This document shows positions 37,510 to 50,442 of a stretch of DNA of 64,000 nt, piece by piece (position 1 is the first letter of the stretch; every line of letters begins with the position of its first letter). The stretch covers positions 783,329 through 847,328 of the forward strand of contig JADFUC010000936.1 of the NCBI GenBank assembly GCA_019722365.1, read 5' to 3'. The translations under genes and the position numbers were made by a program. A model generated the notes under the pieces. The model made no database searches, had not been told where the DNA came from, and saw nothing but the letters and a program-made list of their open reading frames with translations. Source of the DNA: Lithospermum erythrorhizon (lineage: Eukaryota; Streptophyta; Magnoliopsida; Boraginales; Boraginaceae).

Positions 37510-40500
37510 GAAATAATTTTAGAATGAGTTTTTCACATAGGTGCAAGAGTAGAGTATGTGACTTTTGTGCTATTTTATAAAATTTCCCAATTATTAAGGT
37601 GTTATATATGAGTTGCTTTCACTTACGTCATATTCTAGAATCGATTTTTGGCATTCATAAAACTTAAATGTTAGTGGCAAAGATTATCATGTGCATGTCC
37701 ATGCATTTATTCAAATGACCATATATTTCATAACCAAACATCGAATTATAATTTAAAAACTCTGTCGACATCTATGAATCATTCCATAAATGCTACAACC
37801 CTGTAATAAATTATTTTACTCGTCTACTAAATTAATAATTGATGATTCTTACTAACTACTAAGAATAAACTATACAAATTACCTAATCGAAATCTCAAAT
37901 AGAAAAGGCTAACCTGATCCATTTGACTATCAATTTTTTACAACCTAACACATGCAATCAATATATATTACGGAGTATTTGGTGTTCATTTTCTTCTCCA
38001 CGTTCTTTTTAGGTGGACTTGCCAGCTAAATTTCAGCAAGGGCAATTAATAGGTGACTTACTTGGCTAATTATTAAATCCACCTGATCTCTGTAACATTT
38101 TTTGTTTTTGTGTAGAAAGTGTTAGGAATAAGTTTTATTGAAAGAAGGAAAAATAATTCCCAAAATATGTACAAATGATAGTATCCGGCAAACCACAAAA
38201 CCAAACAAATGAGAAAGCTAAAAAAAGGAGAACAAAAGCTAAATTAGATTAATTATTTTAGCTCTATTCTCCTAATCCTTATTTTAATGATCCCATGGAT
38301 AAAGAGATCCGCAGATCAGAAGAAACCAAATACGTCCTGTTGATCAAAGAGTAAATTACCCCTTGGTCCAATCACCCAAAACAGGTCCAACGATCAGCTA
38401 AGTACTACTATAAAATGCGTCTATCTCTTTAATCTCTATGCTTTCGAAGAACCTCCGAGGAAAAAACGCTCCTCTCTTATGTTGTTTCTCTCTGAAAAAT
38501 AATAAAAGTCAACCTTAAAAGAGAGTTGAAGGTCACCCTACATCACCAAATCCACTGCACCCATTCGCCCAGAAACTTGCTCAAGGAGATGTTCGAAGTG
38601 AAGCTGATGATAAGTGAGATATAGGCTGAGAACGCCTCCTAAGATTGACCCCGGGGAGGTTCCTTGGTCCAATCTTTTCAGGTCAAACTCTCAAACTTGA
38701 CCCTTTTACAGTGTTCTAAGCGTTTTATTTTAACACTTAAGATTTTGTTGATTCGGATATTAAAAGCCCAAGCGGATGACCCGAAATCTGAGAACTTGTT
38801 TTGAGTAGCGTTTCCAATATCCCATGATAAGATGAAATCATGAGTGTGCACGGAATTTGTTTGATATTGTAATATCTTATGTTTCCTTGACAAATTGCAC
38901 TTATGAAGCTTGCGTGCATGATGTTTTTAAAGCGTTGTTTCACATATCGACATGCATTTGAAACATTTATGCGCAGTAAGGTTATAAAGTGTAGTCAATC
39001 ATTTGTTAGCCAGAGTTCTATGCCTTAGCCAAGTGCACGATGCTTGCATGGAACACATTTTCACGCATTCTTGAAGATTGTTGGTCAATTTGAAGACTAT
39101 TTGATGGTTACAACCCCACATGTATTGTTCATAAGAGATCTCTCGGGCGTGATATGCTCCTTTAGCTGTGAATACCCACGGCTTGAATTACTAAACCGAT
39201 AAAGGAAATGTCCTCACATCTCAAATGTAATAATGGAATACGCCAAGATTGCCCGCTATCGATAGAGGAAAATATAATGATAGAGCCGAGGTCTTCGAAA
39301 CTCCGATGACGCTTATCTGTTAGATGTCAGAGATCATAGATCTTTGAAAATCGACCAGGGGTGCTTGTAAGCGTATTTGAATGAGTATGGTTAACCCATC
39401 TTTGCTTCCAAATATTGATATGTATCATGAAAATAATATATTTGGAAAGGATTAGAACTGCGGCTCTTAGGAAAAACTTTTAGATACAGCAACACTAACT
39501 TAACTATGAGAGTGTCATGTTTTTTGTTTTTAAATGAGTTAAAATATGAAATATCAGGGAAGGGGATAAATTTAAAGAATTCTAGAGACCTTATTCTTTC
39601 TTGTTTCAAAGAAACTCTATTTTATCTACAAGTAGATGTGATCGCTTTTGTCAAAAGTATTGACGTCAAAGATTTACACTTAGGCGTTTCAAAATGTGAG
39701 AATCTGATGAAATATTATTTATTAAAGGAGACGGTTCTTCCCTTCTTGATAAGCAACCAGCGATAATGACCAGCGGGCCAACCCGTTTAACTTTTGTCTC
39801 TTACGGAGAAGCAATAATTTACAACTCTTGAAAGATTCGATTTCATCTGATGCGCCTTATCATAACTAGCAGATTTATTTTTCACCATTATAGTATAGAA
39901 ATTTTCAGGGTTCAAAGAACAATGTGGATGATATTGGAATGCGCCACTTTAAGAAGATTAAGAAGAATTGTGAAGTAGTTTTGATTTCTTATACTATTTA
40001 GATGTTTTTTAAATTTGAAAACGTTGTGATAAAGTTTAATTCCTTTTCTTGTAATAATGATGTATGTAATAATCGAGAAGGCTATGAACAATAATTATCT
40101 TTTGAGTAATACAATCACTTACTTATCAAAAAAAACATGACATATCACAATTTCCTTAAACTAATACTTGGGGGGGTGCAATTTGCCTTAAACTTAGGGT
40201 TCAAAGGAGACATGTCACAGATTCCCAAGGTTAAACTCCCTCGTGGAAACTTTAAGCGGTAGACACATTTACTCGCTAAAAGAGCCAACTATGTAAAGTA
40301 GTTCGGTTTTGGGACCCAGTTCGATTACATGGACGGTTTGGGCAGAAATACAAACAGAGAATATATATGTACTAAAATTATTGCTAAACAAATTAAACAT
40401 TTTAAAATAATAGTATAAAATTGAAATTCGAAATATTACTAAAAAACATATTAAACATAAAATTAAACCAAAATATACGAAATAATACTATAATATTAAA

Positions 40501-40630
40501 CAAACTAAACGTATTTACACTAATACTAAAATATTCGAAATTGAAATAATACTATAAACTTAAACCATAATCAAATATTAAAAATAATAAACTAAAATTA
40601 AATAAATAATCAAAATTTAAAAATTAAAAT
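37510..40630. other. Intergenic stretch, no gene seen
   Basis: Positions 38280-39770 are more balanced in base composition and hold short frames on both strands, none of which I recognise. A GACGTCAAAG...TTAGGCG stretch near 39662-39690 resembles the CACTA-like subterminal words seen at 31-32 kb. Confidence 0.4.
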
Positions 40631-40639
40631 TTGAATTTG

Positions 40640-42190
40640 AAATTTATCAAACTCTTGAGACTTGAAATAGACATGAATTGAGGGAGGAGAGGGAGGGGGA
40701 GGGGGAGGGGAGGATTTGCCCGAGGAGGGAGAAGGAGAGGAAGGGAGGAATTGTTGATGAGGATCACGGTGATAATTTGTAGGGTAGGGTTTTGGCATTT
40801 GGTTTTGTTAATTTATTTAAAAATTAAAAAAAAATTAATAAATAGGACCGGACCCCGGTTATATACATTTTCTAAGTAATAACTTGGGATAAATTACATT
40901 TAGTATGTAAAAAAGCGGATCGGTGGTTTTTTAATATCCGAAAAATCCGGACCCGGACAGGTTTGTTTCAGACAGATCAACGTTACCCGAATATAATGTG
41001 GTCCATCTTGTCCCCTTGATATGAACATTTAATGCCAAATTTTGCATTCATTTTTCCAACTAGTATTAGTTTTTTGGTTTCTCAAGAATGCTTGAACCAA
41101 AACTTACCCATGGCTTTGAAAAAGCAATTTCCTTTTAGCCTTTCTCCAATGCTGCTAATTAAACATTATTTTTGATGTGTATCTTTTTTCCGAGGTCTCT
41201 GAGGAAGATGTCACCGAGCCATGATCCGCCCCGGACTCGCTTTAGGTTGACTTGTGAGTTCTTGGTGGCTCTCCTTGAGTACACACCGGAGTTTCTACCG
41301 CTGGTTTGGGCCTCGAGGATATCTCCAAGAGGTAAAAGGCTCTCCCGATGTAATAGTTCTTTGCCGATCTTTCACTCCTTGCAGTACTCTCAGTTGTAGG
41401 TAACTCTTTGCTCCATGTTGCCGTAAAAATCCGGGGGGTTGTTGTACACAGACCGGCCATTCGATTCGTAGCCACTCGATATAAAGTTAGTTAGATTGTT
41501 TTTGGGAAATTTGATGAATAGTATAGCAATTGATTTACATTACCTTCAAATGAAGGTTTGGCACATGGTATTTATAAGAGGAAATACTTGAGGTCTTAGT
41601 CTTGCCCAAGATGCTTAAACCAATGTCACTTATACGATTGACCTTACCAAATGTAATGGCTTAAAAGCGCACATTAAGATTGGGTCTTACAAGTAAGGAT
41701 CGAGGATTGAAGTCCGTGAGATGGAAGGAGGAGGATTCTGGAGGAGGGGAGGAATTGATGAGGGTTGCGGGTGATAATTTGGTAGGGTAGGGTTTTGGCC
41801 TTTGGTTTTGTTAACTTATTTAAAAATAAAAATAAAATTATTTTTTTAATAAACCGTACCGGACCAGATTTATATGCGATATTTCCTAAGTAATAACCGG
41901 ATCCAGTCCGGTTATTTAACTTTTGGTATGTAAAAAACCGTATCCGGTCCAATCATTTATCAAAAATTTGAGACAGGACCAATTTGATTGGACCCGAGTC
42001 AACCGTCTTCAATATAATAATGAATTAAAATGCTTCGTATCTTTCGATATAAATTTTACATTTAAATACTAATTTAGCATTCATTTTTCAACTAGTATTA
42101 TTAGTTTTTTTGGTTTCTCGAGAGTGTTTTGAAGACCAGCCTTCTGTACTTTAACCATTTCCTTTTAACATTTCTCCGATGCTCCTAATC
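40640..42190 (+). repeat. Direct duplication, two copies of about 0.5 kb offset by about 1.04 kb
   Basis: Copy 1 (about 40670-41165) and copy 2 (about 41710-42190) share GGTAGGGTTTTGGC or GTAGGGTTTTGGCA, TTTGGTTTTGTTAA, TATTTAAAAA, CCTAAGTAATAAC, TTTTGCATTCATTTTTCC or TTTAGCATTCATTTTTCA, and TTTTTTGGTTTCTC. Between them lies 0.5 kb of different, GC-richer sequence (41170-41690). The G-rich run GGGAGGGGGAGGGGGAGGGG at about 40691 is reduced in copy 2. No coding content is supported. Confidence 0.65.
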
Positions 42191-42269
42191 AAACATTATT
42201 TTAACAATACCATAATTTGATCTTCCTATCTCAACCCTTCATCTTTTTTCTTTAACTACAACAATTATA

Positions 42270-42900
42270 TTGTTTAGAACTGGGCTCATTCTATTGGATT
42301 GGCAGACCGCAGATCTATGTTTCCTGGAGAATCTCTGCATAATATTTTATAGTCATTGGGCTTTGATGGACCTTTAATGAAATGTAAGTAGAGGCGAAGT
42401 ATTTGAACAAACATCTGTCACATAGACACGTAAAGAAGTGGGTGAAAAATGAGCAAATATGATATTATTTGATGTGAGGAATAAAAAAAAGTAGTGGTTC
42501 TTTATATATAGGAGGGAAAAGGCGACTAATTTTGTGAACGGACGTCGGTTAATTGCCGGTGTCCGTGGCTCTGCCTCTTTACTCTCACAATGAATAAAGG
42601 CTAACGGTCACCAGGACAGTTGCTTGGCCAGTTTATCCAGATTCTGAAGAGGGCGTCATAATAGGCAGATAAGATCAACTTAAATGTCTTATGTCTTTGG
42701 GCGTCGGTTTTAATTCAGTGTCAGCTGAACCATATATGACGTGTCTTGGCTTCGATTCAGGCAAATCATAGAATCATGGCTTTCTGAGAAATGTAGGCGG
42801 GACGAACTTTTTGGTCTAAATATCGATCATTCCCCCGCCACATTTAGTAAGTGATGGCGGCAGAGACGTGGGCTGCTGACTTTGGACGGCCCAGGCCGGG
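42270..42900. mobile_element. CACTA-like transposon fragment, family member 2
   Basis: This block is related to 21660-21960 through the TTTGATGTGAG, TTTATATATAGGA and GACGTCGGT/GGCGTCGGT words. To its right is a hairpin-capable pair, AAATGTAGGCGGG (42789-42801) and CCCCGCCACATTT (42833-42845). No transposase is present. Confidence 0.45.
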
Positions 42901-42909
42901 GTAATGGGA

Positions 42910-45900
42910 GGCAATGCCAGAATTACACAACCTCCACCCGCGTCTCGTCAGACTCAACTCTTTGAGATTCTGAAGTCTTAAGAGGTGTTGAGTCACTTAA
43001 TTTATACCTCCAGTTGAACCACAAATTGGAAGTGAAGTACTAGCACTAATTAATTGGCAGAATAGCACAGATATAGTCATATAGAACGTCACCGTGTTGG
43101 AGCCACGACATGGTTCTAGGCCTAGAAGACTGAAGAAGCCTCTGCTGCTATTCTAAGGCCTTCCTAACTAATCAGGCCTAATTCATGTCTGAAATTTTGG
43201 GCAAGTGACTTTCAAAGAAGCTCGGTCTGATTCAAAAGAAACAAATTTAATGTTACTTTAAAAATCAATCAATTTCAAGTAAAAAAACTCTACTCAATAT
43301 ATATTATATATAAATGTTAAACTAACATGCATAAACTAGGCCGACATCAAACAAGGTTCCATCTGGTTCAACAATTTAATTGAATTTGATTTGACTCAAC
43401 AATTCAACATTACATAAAACCGCAATTAATATTCGACTCAAGATTCTACAATTATATGTTGCATACTTGAAGTCTTGATCATGGAAGCTTCTCTTATTTA
43501 TCAAATAAATCCTTCCTTTCAAATTAAAACGAAATATCATGTCATTAAAACAAACCTACCACTAAGTTGGATGGAAAATGAGTTCATCTCAAAATAATTA
43601 TCACATATCAACAAGTTCTTAAAAATTACTATATTCGTTTCAATATAAGAGATTGTTTAGCATTTAAGTATTGATTCAACTTAAGAGATTGAACATGAGT
43701 CCCATACATAACCCACATTAAAATATTTTATGTTTGTTAGATTAAACCTTTCTTTCATTAATAAACCCAGTTATAACTATTATCTTAATAAAATACTTTT
43801 GGCTATACCATCTCTTATATTTATTATACAAAATTCTTGATATTTAATTTTTCAATTCTTCCAATTGTCGTCATCTTGCCGACCATGCTAAATTGTCACA
43901 ATTCAATGACATTCTTAGGAAAATTTTCCTAAGAAATGGTGCAATATGTTTTTTCTACCAAACTCATATTTTTATTACATTTCGCCTTCATTTGCTGTCC
44001 ACGTTCCTCAAACACGTAAAAGCTACATTGTGCTATCTGAATATTCTCTTATTTTCTGGTATTCCTCTCATTACAATACACCATTTTGCAATATCATACA
44101 CAGGTGTTAAATTCACACCGAGACAATACCTAAAAGGAGTGAAATTACTATTCTGATCCTTTATTTGCTTAGAAATTATTGTGTTTGAGGCTTGAACAAG
44201 TTTTATCTAGAAAGCAAATAATCGTTAAATTTTTCATTCTTACATTTCGATATATAACAATAGGACTCAATATTATTCATATGTATATTTAAAGACATAA
44301 AGGCTGAGATTACTAGATGATATTTGAATTTCTTACAATTCTGAGTTATTTTTTTTTTGGGGAAACTCAATTCTAGAATCATAAATGAAATTTATTTAAA
44401 AATGAAAAAATGTACAATTAACTTAATCAATAGGCTAATAAAACTCTTACTAATAAAAAAATCACCTTGCTAATTATAAATAAAAAATGTACAATTGATA
44501 TATGATACATATACTTAAACTAACAAGCATTTTCAAGTCAATTTTATACTAAGAAATGATTTGCTGGCGGAGCAAGGGTAGTGATTTATTGTGATTTTGA
44601 AGAATTTCAGCAGTAATAGGAGAATGTTGATTAATACACATATGATATTGAACATATGGTCATATCGATAAAGTTACTTTTGATCTAACACTTGAATTAG
44701 AAGTGAGGTATGTTCCGAAAAAATAAACTCCGGAACTAACATAATTTTCTGAATATTTGTCTACTTTTGTTTGTTTAATGTATAAAGTTTTGATGTTTTT
44801 TCATTTTTTATTATGATGGTAGAGTTAATTTGTGATGTTGGTATTAATAATAAGTGAATTAATTTTTTTTTTTTAACAGAAACCGTAACCACTATTCTTT
44901 GAATGCATAGGAACTGAAAAAATGAATTAATTTTGATGTTGCTAGTAGATTATTTATCTGAATATTCTCCCAGTTTTCAGCATTCCACCACATTATACTC
45001 CAAACAGACCCCACTCATGAATATGTATATATAGGAACAGAAAAAGGGGAGAGATTGTGTGTGGATATTTGTCTACTTTTGTTTGTTTAATGTATAAAGA
45101 TTTGATCTTTTTCATTTTTTATTATTATGGTTGAATTAATTTGTGATGTTGGTATTAATAAAAAGTGATATTTGTTAAATGTATAAAGTTTTATTTTTTA
45201 TTTGCTTATTGTGATGGTTGAATTAATTTATGATTTTGGTATTAATAAAAAAGTGACATTTGGGTAGTTGGGGTTGTCCATGAATTTGTGGTATTGCTTT
45301 AACAGAATGTTCTGAGATATTTAATCTTCTTTATCTTTACCTCTTCAAAAGTTCTGGAAAATTTGGGATTGGTTTATCTGTCCTCAAAGGGAATAGGAAA
45401 GTGAGATGGAGAATTGAGCTGGTGGGATTGTGAAATTTTTGTAGCATTCTTTAAAAACTGTTTCATCATTTAATTTCATTGATCATTTAAGGGGTGTTTA
45501 TACATGGAACGGTTGAAAAGTCATCTAACTGATAAGTTGTATATAGGAAGCTGTCACCATCAATATTGATTGATTGGTTGGTTGATCAGTTAAGTATTGT
45601 TTCAATTATTATTATATATTGGAGTTGATCTCTACATATTCATGAGAAGTCAATTTAGAAAGGCAGGTTGTTTGGTTGCTAGTATAGCTCAAATTGTGTC
45701 GACATTTGCACGTTTGTGGTAAAAGATTGTATTTTGGGGCGTTATATGTCGGTAAAAAGGTTAGTTTGAGAGGTTTGTTGGTGATTTTGATGTTATATTT
45801 GTGATCATCTGGATGGTTTTAGGATAAGGTGATAGCAACTTTGTATAGATATATTTAGATGTCATGAAAGATGGAGTTGATGTATTTGTGGGGGTCACAA

Positions 45901-45930
45901 GGGAAATGACAGATTGTAATTGAATACTTT
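42910..45930. other. Intergenic, with upstream region of XBAT32
   Basis: No gene is seen. The last 1.2 kb is the promoter and leader region of the XBAT32 gene and contains the tandem repeat listed separately. Remaining frames are short and unremarkable. Confidence 0.45.
44755..45260 (+). repeat. Three-copy tandem repeat upstream of XBAT32
   Basis: The segment TTTGTCTACTTTTGTTTGTT begins at about 44756 and again at about 45068. Each is followed by AATGTATAAAG, TTTTTATTAT, a GTGATGTTGGTATTAATAA segment and (in the last two) AAGTGA. A third shorter copy starts at about 45176 with AATGTATAAAG and ends at TTTTGGTATTAATAAAAAAG. The array lies about 0.7-1.2 kb upstream of the XBAT32 ATG. Confidence 0.65.
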
Positions 45931-45939
45931 TTTGTGGAT

Positions 45940-48900
45940 ATGGGAATTCTTAGCCTTGTGGGGAATTCTTTTGGGTGCTCTGCATCTGGGGAACGTTTAG
46001 TTTCTGCGGCAAGGGATGGGGACCTTCAGGAAGCTAAGGCCTTATTGGAGTACAATCCTCGCCTGGCAAGGTATTCAACATTTGGTGTTCGGAATTCTCC
46101 CCTTCATTATTCTGCAGCTCAAGGGCACCACGAGGTACATTATTCTCATTTGAGTCTAAACTACATACGATGTTTATAACATTTGTTTCAATAATCCATT
46201 GTATATTGTTTGTTCATTGACAATATGTTTCTTATTGTTTGCATCTAGATGGTCTCTCTCTTAATTGAGTCTGGAGTTGACATTAATCTCAGAAACTATC
46301 GTGGCCAGGTGATAATGCTTTACTAGAAAAATATGATCCTAGTTAGGTCTTAAAATGCAATTTTGGAAAAGTATTTGAGGCCATCTATGATTATCGATTG
46401 TCACATTTTGCTGATAATTTACTTTTCTCTTATCTTACAATTTTGTGCATCTGATGAACAGACTGCTCTGATGCAAGCTTGCCAATATGGTCACTGGGAA
46501 GTTGTTCAGACTCTGATTCTCTTCAATGCTAATGTAAGATTTGATGTGTTTCAGTATATGATTTTGTTGTTGTCTTATAATGGGAAATCTTTCTTGCTTC
46601 TTTATTTTATTTCTTAAAAAGAGCTCTCGATTTTTGTTGTTGCATGTACCTTAGATCCACAGAGCTGACTATCTTAATGGTGGGACTGCACTTCACTTGG
46701 CTGCACTGAATGGGCATTTTCGATGCATACGACTTCTCCTTTCTGATTTCATTCCCAGTATTCCCAATTTTTGTAGTATGATGAGACAGAGATCCACTAA
46801 TAAAGAATCGATATTGGACTTCGATGAATGGTATTATATACAGTTTCTTTTTTGTAGTTCTTTTCATAGTTCACTTGTGACAAACTGGATATGTTTCCTG
46901 GTTACTTAATGCTTGTGTCTTTTTGGTTTGCGCTAGTGCACTCCTTGAGGTGATCAATAGACCAGCTGTCGGCGGTATTACTGCTCTGCATATGGCTGCA
47001 CTCAATGGGCATACTGAGGCAGTGCAATTGTTGCTGGACTTCGGTGCTTCTGTCACGGAGGTCACAGAAGAAGACGGGGCAACCATTGATTTAATAGGTG
47101 ACAAATATTGAAGCTCTTTCTTATGATCCTGACATTTTCTGTTTGTAGTCAAGTTATACGATCATTAAATATGAAAACTATTGTTTCAGATAGTCACAAT
47201 TAATTTTTATTATCAAAATTAATAAACTTTAATTCTTTAATTGTCCTACAAAACATTGAATTTTTAATCAAAATTACCATGTCAATGTTTTAGTTACTTT
47301 AAAAAAGTATCCACTAATATAATTTTCATCAAATATTTTTCACCATATGATAAATATTTGAGTTCAAAATTTATAAGTAATCATCAAAAATAAAAACATG
47401 ACCATCATTTTAAGATGGAAGGCGTATATGTTATTAGATTTAACTGTATAAGAAGTCACATTTTTTGTTCTGTGATGCGTATGCAATGTAAAAACTAGCT
47501 CATTCATAGTAAGAGTGTAAGACCAATGTCATAGTTCTGAAGAACACAAATCTTTAAAGATTATTTTTGTTTCATCATCTTAGGGAACCATGTTTTTTCT
47601 ATAGTGAGCATGACCCATAGAAACTGTTGCAATAAGCCAGTTGATGGTCAGTGCCATAGTTTCAGCCCTTTTTTCCAGGAAAATGTCATTTTGCGAACAC
47701 CTAACCATCTCATTTATCATGTGTGCTTTGAAATATAATATAATCCATTATGTCCCTGGTTCTGCTATATAAATGGGAAATGAAGATTTCGAAAAGTTCT
47801 TGAGCCACCTTTTGCCTTCTATTTGTCTTTTCATCTGTTAAAAACCAATTAAAATAGCCATTCATGCGCAGGTGCAGGAAGTACACCACTTCACTATGCT
47901 GCATGTGGTGGAAATATTCAATGCTGTCATGTGAGTTTAACTATACTGGCTTGATTTCTTTTACTTGATAAAGATCTGATGATCCCCGTGTTTGCACATA
48001 TACAGCTTTTGATAGCCAGAGGTGCCAGTCTGACGACAGAAAATGCGAACGGGTATGCCTCAGTTTCCTTAAGATCTTACTGACAAATACATGGTGATTT
48101 GACTTATTTGGAGGCATGTTATTGAGGTGCCCAGTCTCAAGTTGGTAGATTAAGACCTTTTGAGTGAGTCAATAATGTCCAAGGCTACTCCCCCTTTTAC
48201 CAATTTTTTTTATGGTGGAACCCCATGGATTCTTAAACATTAATTATAGTGTGGACAGTGGAGTCACATATTGCACAGATGCTTCAAGTCATCTTTTTTT
48301 AAGATACTTGATATATGCATCAGTTTATAATATCATAATTTTTATCTCATGATGTATGACTCTAAATGCAACTTCTTTTCCAGATGGACCCCGTTGATGG
48401 TTGCTCGTTCATGGAATCAAGACAGACTCGAAGAGATCCTCAACAAGGATCCAGATGACCAGCCCAGTGTTCCACCCTCACCATATCTCTGTCTTCCTCT
48501 CATGAGCATTGTTACTATTGCTAGGTAAGCTGATTGTTAGCACTGATCAAAGGATTAATACATTGGTTGGTGAATTGGAGATTATAAAGAAGGTTATTTT
48601 AGTGTCTCTGTTTCGTACTTCCTTATTCAGTCTCATTGGCAGAAAGAGGCGCAAGTTTATAGAGATGTTTACACTTTAGATAAATACAAACATCCTTCCT
48701 CCATGTCACTTTAGTTGGCGAAGTCTGACTTCAGTCAAATTAAGCAAATGAGTTGTGTTGGCCTATTAGCACGCACTCCTTGCACCTCAAGTCCTGTCAA
48801 GAACCATTCACTCTTTTTCATTTTTCTTTGTTCTATACGTCTCTCAAACTTTTATCAGTCATTTAACTTTATAGTCTGGCAGCGTGGCACACTTACAAAA

Positions 48901-50442
48901 TTCTATATTTTAAACTATATCAGGATTTTTTTTTTCTTCAATATGTATTGTCCCAAATGAAGCACACTAGGCTAGTCTCCCATTAGAATTACTTTGTGTG
49001 CTATTTGGTTGCCTTGATGACTCTGAAAAAAACTTTCTTAACTTGTTTTTTAATTTATTCAACCCACAGAGAATGTGGATGGAGAAGCTATGATTCACTT
49101 CTGATTTGTGCAGACCCATGTGTTGTTTGTTTGGAAAGGAAGTGCGCAGTTGCAGCAGAAGGTATAAATATACTAGTAAGCAAACAGCAGTTAATCTTAT
49201 CTCCCCTCTTTTGGTTTTCTTTTTATCGTCAATCTTTTTTTGGTTCAATGATGCAAAGAACTCTAACTGTTTTTGAATCCCATACATTCTGGAGGCTTCA
49301 AAATCGTGTTTGCCTTGTAAGATGAACCTCTCACTACTCAAGTTATGATGTTTTTAGTCGCATTCTGCCATCAGAGTATAAGGTCACCTTTCCCTTTGGG
49401 GTTTGATGCTAATGCCAGCTTAATAGCCTTTGGTTGATGCCTGAGCTTAATAGATAGTAGCATCAACCTTCATATTACCATAGAGCTATCCATTAGTGTT
49501 CTAATCAAAGAAAATCTCTTCAGCCTATCCTTGAAAGAGCATTGGAAGTGTTCAATAACGATGGTGGTGTCCACTTCCACAGTGAATGTTACAACTGTCA
49601 AATTTCTCCTAAATCTCTGGGAGCCACAATGGAGATAATTTCAGGGTTGATATTCTTAATTATGGAAAGCCACTTTTGTTTATGAACTTGGAAATGTTGT
49701 CTTTCTTTATATTCATTGAATTTGCTTAGAAAGATCTGACTTTCTTCTCACAGATACATTTAAACTTATAATCTGCTCCATTTTTGCATGTTAAAACTTA
49801 TTTTCGGTGTATCTTTCATCATTTTTTATTTGCTAAGAGTATGGTCTTGCTGGTCTTGGATATTAGCATTACAAAAGATATATTCAATAACAAATGACCA
49901 AAAATATTATAATATTGTATGCAGGGTGCTTCCACGAATTCTGTACAAATTGTGCGTTATATCTCTGTTCTACGAGTAATTCAACAGGGGCTAATGGGCC
50001 TCCAGGGTCAGTTGCCTGCCCTCTCTGTCGTCACGGCATAGTCTCATTCAAGAAGCTTGCAGATACAAGACCATTGTGCAGTGAAATTTCCAGATCAAGT
50101 TTATCATTTTCACTCTGCTCTTGTTCAGCTGATGTTCCCGAATCAGGTTCACTGGATTCGCCATTCTGCAAACCTGGTTTCAACTGTGTTAGAATTTCCC
50201 CTCCCGGATATTTCCGTTCACTAAGCTGTCAAAGGTTTCCATCTGTGAAGTTCAGCCCAATCTCTTGCTTGGGGTCTCCAGATTCCAATCCTCCTTCGGT
50301 TTCAAGTATGAACGAAGAACACGTCCTGAGGAGCAAATTAACTCGGTCTTCAAGATCCAGCTTGAGACGTTGGAATTCTCAGACCGAAGCGAGAAGGTGG
50401 TTGTGTTCTTTCAATCAGTCAGCGGATACCACCACCTGCTGA
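45940..50442 (+). CDS. XBAT32: XBAT32-like ankyrin-repeat RING E3 ubiquitin ligase
   Basis: Ten exons give 506 residues: 45940-46134, 46249-46308, 46462-46533, 46655-46830, 46937-47097, 47872-47930, 48006-48052, 48384-48524, 49070-49161 and 49925-50442. All have GT-AG borders and the phases fit. The ATG at 45940 gives [20 protein letters not shown], like the XBAT32 N-terminus; the frame extends two codons upstream but to a GTG. Five ankyrin repeats span about residues 51-252 (e.g. [25 protein letters not shown]). The RING follows: C321-x2-C324, C336-x-H338-x2-C341-x2-C344 and C366-x2-C369. The last exon is Ser/Cys-rich and lineage-variable. Arabidopsis XBAT32 ubiquitinates ACC synthases, limiting ethylene and promoting lateral roots. 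The length matches the family. It is the best preserved gene here and appears intact. Confidence 0.95.

Noticed and set aside
46607..46867. Minus-strand frames opposite XBAT32 exons
   Set aside because: These are shadows of the conserved ankyrin exons on the plus strand.
48715..49341. Open frames on both strands in XBAT32 intron 8 and over exon 9
   Set aside because: The splice borders and protein continuity show that only the plus-strand exon at 49070-49161 is coding.
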